Shown here one piece after another: positions 60,213-64,000 of a DNA stretch of 64,000 nt. Source of the DNA: JAAEKA01 sp049299095 (GTDB lineage: Bacteria; Chloroflexota; Anaerolineae; JAAEKA01); contig JBAQWV010000041.1 in NCBI GenBank assembly GCA_049299095.1, positions 62,001 to 126,000 on the forward strand, in the 5' to 3' direction. Below the pieces are notes generated by a model. That model saw nothing but the letters and a program-made list of their open reading frames with translations. It made no database searches and was not told where the DNA came from. Position numbers and translations under genes: made by a program. Each line of letters starts with the position of its first letter. The first letter of the stretch is position 1.

Positions 60213-63116
60213 CTAGCAACTATCACCGAACGCGGAGGCTGTGAGCAAAATGTCAATGATGTCCACATCGCCGTCGCCATCGCGGTCGTAGCGGTTGTTC
60301 CAGCCCGGCGATGCACTGGTTTCCAGCCAGTGTGCGGCTTCTGTTGCCACATCCAGCACATCAATGTCGCTGTCGCCGTCGAAATCGGGACAGGTACGCA
60401 TCGGCGCGCTGGGTAACGGCCACACATACGCGCCGCGCCCGCGCGTCCAAACGGCCAGCGTGGTGGCTCCCGCGTCAATCGTCATGTCCCAGATCATCAC
60501 GTTCGGCAGACCCGCTTGGAAACGATACCATTCCGGCGCGGTTGCGTCAATGTCGTTGGTGTAATACAGCCCCCAGTCTGTGCCGGCAAAGACCTGCTGC
60601 CGAAAATTCGGGTTGACCATGATCGAATCAACCGGAATATTGGGCAGGTTGCCCGACTTGTTCACCCACGTAAAGGAGGCACAAGAGGTGGCACAAGTGA
60701 CCTGGAACAGATGCCCCGGCGTGGTCGGCGTGTTTTGATCGAACCCGCCCACCGCGGCATAGCCGATCAGCGGGTTGGCGGTGTCCTGGAACACATCCAG
60801 GATCGGGCGATTGGGCAGCACAGCGTTGCCGCCGGTGACGTTTACCCAGGTGGCGCTGTTTGCCACCCCCTGTCCCAGATTAAAGCCCATCTGCACGTTA
60901 CCATCGCTCGTACCGACAATTGCGCGCGTGTTGTCGCTCCAGGCGTAGTTAAGTTGATTGATGAACGAACGGTCGGCCAGGGTATTCTTGGTCAGGTCAC
61001 CGCTGTTGACGTGCCAGCGCGCGCTGGCCGAGCCGCCAATCGCCCCATGCACCGATTCAAAAACCCGGTAGCTACCCGCAATCATGTGGGTGCAGCCAGT
61101 GGGGGGGCAACCATTCTTCTGGATTTCATACGGAAAGATGAAGCTTAACCGGTCGGCTGTCCAGCCGCCGGTAGCCGTGGTTTGCGAACCGTAAGCGCCG
61201 GTGGTGCTGACAGCCAGGTTGCCGTTCTGGCTTTCCTGATACCAGCGCTGCCCCAGCACCGGTTCAATACGCGCGAACATACCATCGCCACCCTTGCGCA
61301 TCTGCCAAACCGTCTGGGTCGGGTTACCCGCGCTCCACACATACACCGCCGAACCATTGTCCTGCATCCCGCCGTTGATGCCTGGCTGCGCAGCGATGGC
61401 AAAGTTCGCTGTAATGTCACCCGAATAAAACTCCAGCGTACTCAAACTGCTGTTGATCTGTGTAAACGTTGGGTTGACCGCGTTGGCATTGGTGGAAACA
61501 TACGCACCACCATCGCTGCCCGCCAGCAGCACGCTAGATGAGCCAGGTACAAAGGCCAGCGCGTGCTGGTCAACGTGAACCGTGGTGCCACCTGCATAGC
61601 CGCAAGTCAGGTTGGTGTAACTCGTGCCGCCATTAGTAGAACGGAAGATGTCCACCGTGCTGAGAAAAGTGGTGTCGGCGTTGTTGGGATCCACGGCGAT
61701 GTTTTGGTCATACCAGTTTTGGTTATAATCGCCAAAACAGCCACCCAAACCAGCCGGCCCAGCCTGCTTGGTCCAGGTAGTGCCGCCGTTGGTGGTGCGC
61801 CACACCCCCAGCAAGCCGCCGCGCTGCGTGCCGCCACTCGCCAGAATCGCCTGCACCGCCACATAAATCACGTCGGGATTACTGGGAGCAATGGCCGCGT
61901 CCAGCCGTCCGAGCTGGTTGCCGGTGAGCGTGGAAGTATTCACCGGCACGCCAGTTGCGGTATCGGTCGGCCAGCCATTGTCCGCCCGGCTCAACGTTTC
62001 CCAGCCGGATGGGCAGCCATTGGCAGGCAGCAGTGCCCGGTAAACGCCATTCGCGCCGTTCTGGTCCAGGTTGTTTTGCACCGTCGTGGCAAAGCCGCGC
62101 GCACCAATAAACGCGTAAATCTGTGTCTGTGTGCCGGTATCGCGCAGGATCAGGCCGGTAGTGTCCTGCCGCTGCGTGGTAAACGCGTTGGTCACGCAAG
62201 GGCCAGTCCAGTTCGTGCCCGCGTCATAGGAGAGAAACAGGCCCGTTTTTGTACCCACCACCAGATTGTTGCTGTTGTTCGGATCAACGCGCACCTTGCC
62301 GATGGCCTGATATTGTGGATAGATACCCGCTGGCTGGCTGTACGCGCCATTGAACACATCGGCGCCGAGGACATGCCAAGTCGCGCCCTGATCGTCACTC
62401 TTCAGCACGCCCGCAGAGCCGAAGCTGTACGATCCAAAGCGCAGGTCGCCCGTACCAGCATAAACCACGTTATGGTTGTTCGGGTCAATAACGATGTCGC
62501 CGATGGCAATAGTAGTCAACAGCGGGTCGTCGGTCACCGATGTCCAGGTGGTGCTGGTGGTGCAGCAATTGGTGGTTTTCCAGACACCGCCGCCGTCCGA
62601 ACCCAGGTACGCCACATTGGGCGAGACGGGGTCCACCGCGATGACGTTGGTGCGTCCACTAACCAGCCCAAAGTAATAGCAGGCAAGACAGCCATTGCTC
62701 TGTAGCGGCTGTGGCCCCAATGCGGTGAAACGATCCGGGTTCAGCGCCAGGGGCGACTGGCTGGCGGTACGGTTATACGTCACCACTCCATCCGGCGTGG
62801 CCCGCTCGATCTGTTCATCCTGCGTTTTCGCTTGCAGGTACCAGGCCGGGTCGAACTGACCAGTAGGGTAGCTGACGCGATGATAAAAATAATCACCCAT
62901 TGCCAGCAAGTGCGCGCCTTCCTGCGTTTCGTCTTCGCCCGGCTCCGGCAAAAAACGCTCGCGTCCCGGATCGAGGTTGGGAGCGATGCTGTCCACACTG
63001 GAAGCTGAGCGTGGTTCCGCGGGCATCAGAACAGAGGCTGGTGTGGGCAGCACGGCCAGCGTCAACACACCACAGACAATCAAAACACCGGCAAGATGAC
63101 GATAAAATCGGTTCAC
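60213..63116 (-). CDS. Secreted sortilin/BNR-repeat protein with C-terminal dockerin
   Basis: A 967-residue exported protein. Signal peptide 1-29. The body is a long beta-propeller of VPS10/sortilin or BNR/Asp-box type: repeats such as SDGGGVWKTTN, STNGGTSYTN, SNNLVVGTKTGLFLS and TTNGGTTWTKQA. These propellers occur in xyloglucanases and sialidases but catalysis is not evident. The last 60 residues form a type I dockerin: two Ca-binding loops, DFDGDSDIDVLDVA and DRDGDGDVDIIDI, each followed by a helix. Dockerins bind cohesin domains; no cohesin protein is in this window. The start at 63116 has GGAGT upstream. Confidence 0.88.
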   Translation of the reverse strand: MNRFYRHLAGVLIVCGVLTLAVLPTPASVLMPAEPRSASSVDSIAPNLDPGRERFLPEPGEDETQEGAHLLAMGDYFYHRVSYPTGQFDPAWYLQAKTQDEQIERATPDGVVTYNRTASQSPLALNPDRFTALGPQPLQSNGCLACYYFGLVSGRTNVIAVDPVSPNVAYLGSDGGGVWKTTNCCTTSTTWTSVTDDPLLTTIAIGDIVIDPNNHNVVYAGTGDLRFGSYSFGSAGVLKSDDQGATWHVLGADVFNGAYSQPAGIYPQYQAIGKVRVDPNNSNNLVVGTKTGLFLSYDAGTNWTGPCVTNAFTTQRQDTTGLILRDTGTQTQIYAFIGARGFATTVQNNLDQNGANGVYRALLPANGCPSGWETLSRADNGWPTDTATGVPVNTSTLTGNQLGRLDAAIAPSNPDVIYVAVQAILASGGTQRGGLLGVWRTTNGGTTWTKQAGPAGLGGCFGDYNQNWYDQNIAVDPNNADTTFLSTVDIFRSTNGGTSYTNLTCGYAGGTTVHVDQHALAFVPGSSSVLLAGSDGGAYVSTNANAVNPTFTQINSSLSTLEFYSGDITANFAIAAQPGINGGMQDNGSAVYVWSAGNPTQTVWQMRKGGDGMFARIEPVLGQRWYQESQNGNLAVSTTGAYGSQTTATGGWTADRLSFIFPYEIQKNGCPPTGCTHMIAGSYRVFESVHGAIGGSASARWHVNSGDLTKNTLADRSFINQLNYAWSDNTRAIVGTSDGNVQMGFNLGQGVANSATWVNVTGGNAVLPNRPILDVFQDTANPLIGYAAVGGFDQNTPTTPGHLFQVTCATSCASFTWVNKSGNLPNIPVDSIMVNPNFRQQVFAGTDWGLYYTNDIDATAPEWYRFQAGLPNVMIWDMTIDAGATTLAVWTRGRGAYVWPLPSAPMRTCPDFDGDSDIDVLDVATEAAHWLETSASPGWNNRYDRDGDGDVDIIDILLTASAFGDSC

Positions 63117-63148
63117 GGCAGTACTCCTTACTCCATCGGGTGCGGCCT

Positions 63149-63177
63149 ATTATAGCTACTCCCCGTTCGTGCGGCAA
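63149..63177 (-). promoter_or_regulatory. Sigma-70 type promoter of the dockerin exoprotein gene
   Basis: On the minus strand TTGCCG (63177-63172) and TATAAT (63154-63149) with a 17-base spacer, 33 bases before the start. Confidence 0.65.
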
Positions 63178-63232
63178 TTGTGTTGTCAGCAACAAAAAAG
63201 CAACATTCGTGAGAAAATACACGCAAAAAGGC

Positions 63233-63261
63233 TTGTCAACGAATTCGACGTGTGTTATAAT
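63233..63261 (+). promoter_or_regulatory. Consensus sigma-70 promoter of the ABC ATPase transcript
   Basis: TTGTCA (63233-63238) and TATAAT (63256-63261) with a 17-base spacer, divergent from the exoprotein promoter. It predicts a 320-base leader. Confidence 0.72.
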
Positions 63262-63589
63262 GCAAAAGTCATCGGCCGCACCGCGGCCCCAGCCCGTGCA
63301 GCAAAGTTGCTGCCTCATGGATCTATCAAGGAGGTGACATCCCCAAGATCTGGTGACGCGCGAGCTTCGGCGGGAAGCCTCGCGGACGCTGTATCCTGCT
63401 AAATGCAGCGCCCCTCCAGTCTGCACCCCCACTGCTGGCTTCGGCCAGTTCCCCATAACCGCCCAACCCGTGACCTGGACGCATGCTGTGGAAAAGCGGT
63501 TTCGGCGCTCATGCCCGGATGTCTGTCAACCATCTGACCGCAAAGTTCTGTTTTCCGTGGTGTGCTCAATTTCCAAGGAGTTGCCTTTC
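63262..63589 (+). other. Long structured 5' leader of the ABC transporter gene
   Basis: No known gene. It holds a 6-codon mini-frame from ATG 63317 that ends in AAGGAGGTGA (63328-63337), a full anti-Shine-Dalgarno complement, then a stem CGCGAG/CTCGCG (63359-63364 with 63379-63384) extended by CTTC/GAAG. The frame of the ABC gene is open back to 63338, but its canonical AAGGAG site precedes ATG 63590, so the extension is probably not translated. Confidence 0.5.
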
Positions 63590-64000
63590 ATGGCAAGCGT
63601 AACTTACAAGAACGTCTACAAGCGCTGGGGCGATGTCATCGCCGTTAACGATTTCAACCTGGACATTCAAGACAAAGAATTCATGGTATACGTCGGTCCT
63701 TCCGGCTGCGGCAAATCCACCACCCTGCGCCTGCTGGCTGGCCTTGAAGAGATCAGCGACGGCCAGATTTTGATCGGTGACCGCGTGGTCAATGACGTGC
63801 CGCCCAAGGATCGTGACATCGCGATGGTATTCCAGAGCTACGCGCTCTATCCGCACATGTCGGTATACGACAACATGGCCTTCGGCTTGAAGCTGCGCAA
63901 GATGCCGAAGGAAGAAATTGATCGCCGCGTCAAGGAAGCTGCCGACGTTCTGAGCATTACCCAGTACCTGGATCGCAAGCCGAAGGCCCTGTCCGGCGGC
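63590..64000 (+). CDS. MalK/UgpC-type sugar ABC transporter ATPase (3' end beyond window edge)
   Basis: The first 137 residues of an ATP-binding subunit. Walker A VGPSGCGKSTTLRLLAG, Q-loop DIAMVFQSYALYPHM and the start of the ABC signature LSGG at the window edge. The order and sequence (VYKRWGDVIAVNDFNLDI) match the MalK/MsmK/UgpC family that energises several sugar importers and usually has a C-terminal TOBE regulatory domain, here outside the window. AAGGAG lies 9 bases before ATG 63590. Confidence 0.93.
   Translation, partial: MASVTYKNVYKRWGDVIAVNDFNLDIQDKEFMVYVGPSGCGKSTTLRLLAGLEEISDGQILIGDRVVNDVPPKDRDIAMVFQSYALYPHMSVYDNMAFGLKLRKMPKEEIDRRVKEAADVLSITQYLDRKPKALSGG

Noticed and set aside
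63353..63589. An N-terminal extension of the ABC ATPase from GTG 63353
   Set aside because: The frame is open, but the extension is Cys/Arg-rich, unlike the family, and a canonical AAGGAG lies before ATG 63590.
1..64000. tRNA, rRNA, CRISPR arrays, transposases or IS ends
   Set aside because: Looked for TTCGA-arm-like tRNA patterns, regularly spaced repeats and transposase motifs; none was convincing.

Overview
The window is GC-rich, gene-dense bacterial chromosome with no tRNA, rRNA, CRISPR array or insertion sequence that I could recognise. The gene mix (paired DUF2723 membrane proteins, DUF4012, sortase plus a DUF11-like surface protein, KimA-type potassium permease, many long secreted multidomain proteins, a dockerin, GTG/TTG starts and consensus sigma-70 promoters) suggests a member of the Chloroflexota (Anaerolineae/Caldilineae-like). 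This assignment is inference from gene content; no phylogenetic marker was tested.

Layout. 1-3425: edge-truncated DUF2723 membrane protein, a membrane-tailed glutaredoxin, a RarD transporter and a small conserved acidic protein. 3475-9069 (minus): DHH phosphoesterase, CorA, KimA-like K+ importer and two TrkA/RCK proteins, a coherent ion-homeostasis block. 9148-16573: amylomaltase and a giant S8 protease. 16932-23953: FadD-like acyl-CoA ligase, radical-SAM/SPASM protein, a membrane-bound rhodanese interrupted by an in-frame TGA that looks like selenocysteine, thiolase, a small thioredoxin-fold pair and an aconitase X. 23922-26648: VapBC toxin-antitoxin sharing a palindromic operator with a divergent PD-(D/E)XK-like gene and a methyltransferase-nucleotidyltransferase fusion. 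26683-32710: UvrD/PcrA helicase, quinone oxidoreductase, FabF and FabH. 32802-39072: an operon of membrane proteins (one a degenerate M48 peptidase relative), a ROK sugar kinase and a TGS-uridine kinase.

39276-54163 (all plus) is a 15-kb envelope/polysaccharide cluster: lipoprotein sortase, Wzc-like tyrosine autokinase, flippase-like membrane protein, family 2 glycosyltransferase, two tandem glycoside-hydrolase-like exported proteins, a Pro/Thr-rich protein ending in LPKTGQ, DUF2723, DUF4012, an FN3 membrane protein and a B12-binding radical-SAM enzyme.

54160-55835 (minus) is the most novel part: a consensus promoter drives a PqqD-like recognition protein, a 42-residue peptide with all the hallmarks of a lasso-peptide precursor (YxxPxL leader, Thr at -2, Gly1 and Asp8 in the predicted core) and an HPr-kinase-like protein, but no lasso cyclase (asparagine-synthetase-like) or leader protease is in the window. 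The rest holds a chimeric SH3-PA14-PKD-META protein, a type II restriction-modification pair of the MvaI/BcnI type, a sortilin-like/dockerin exoprotein and the start of a MalK/UgpC-type ABC ATPase.
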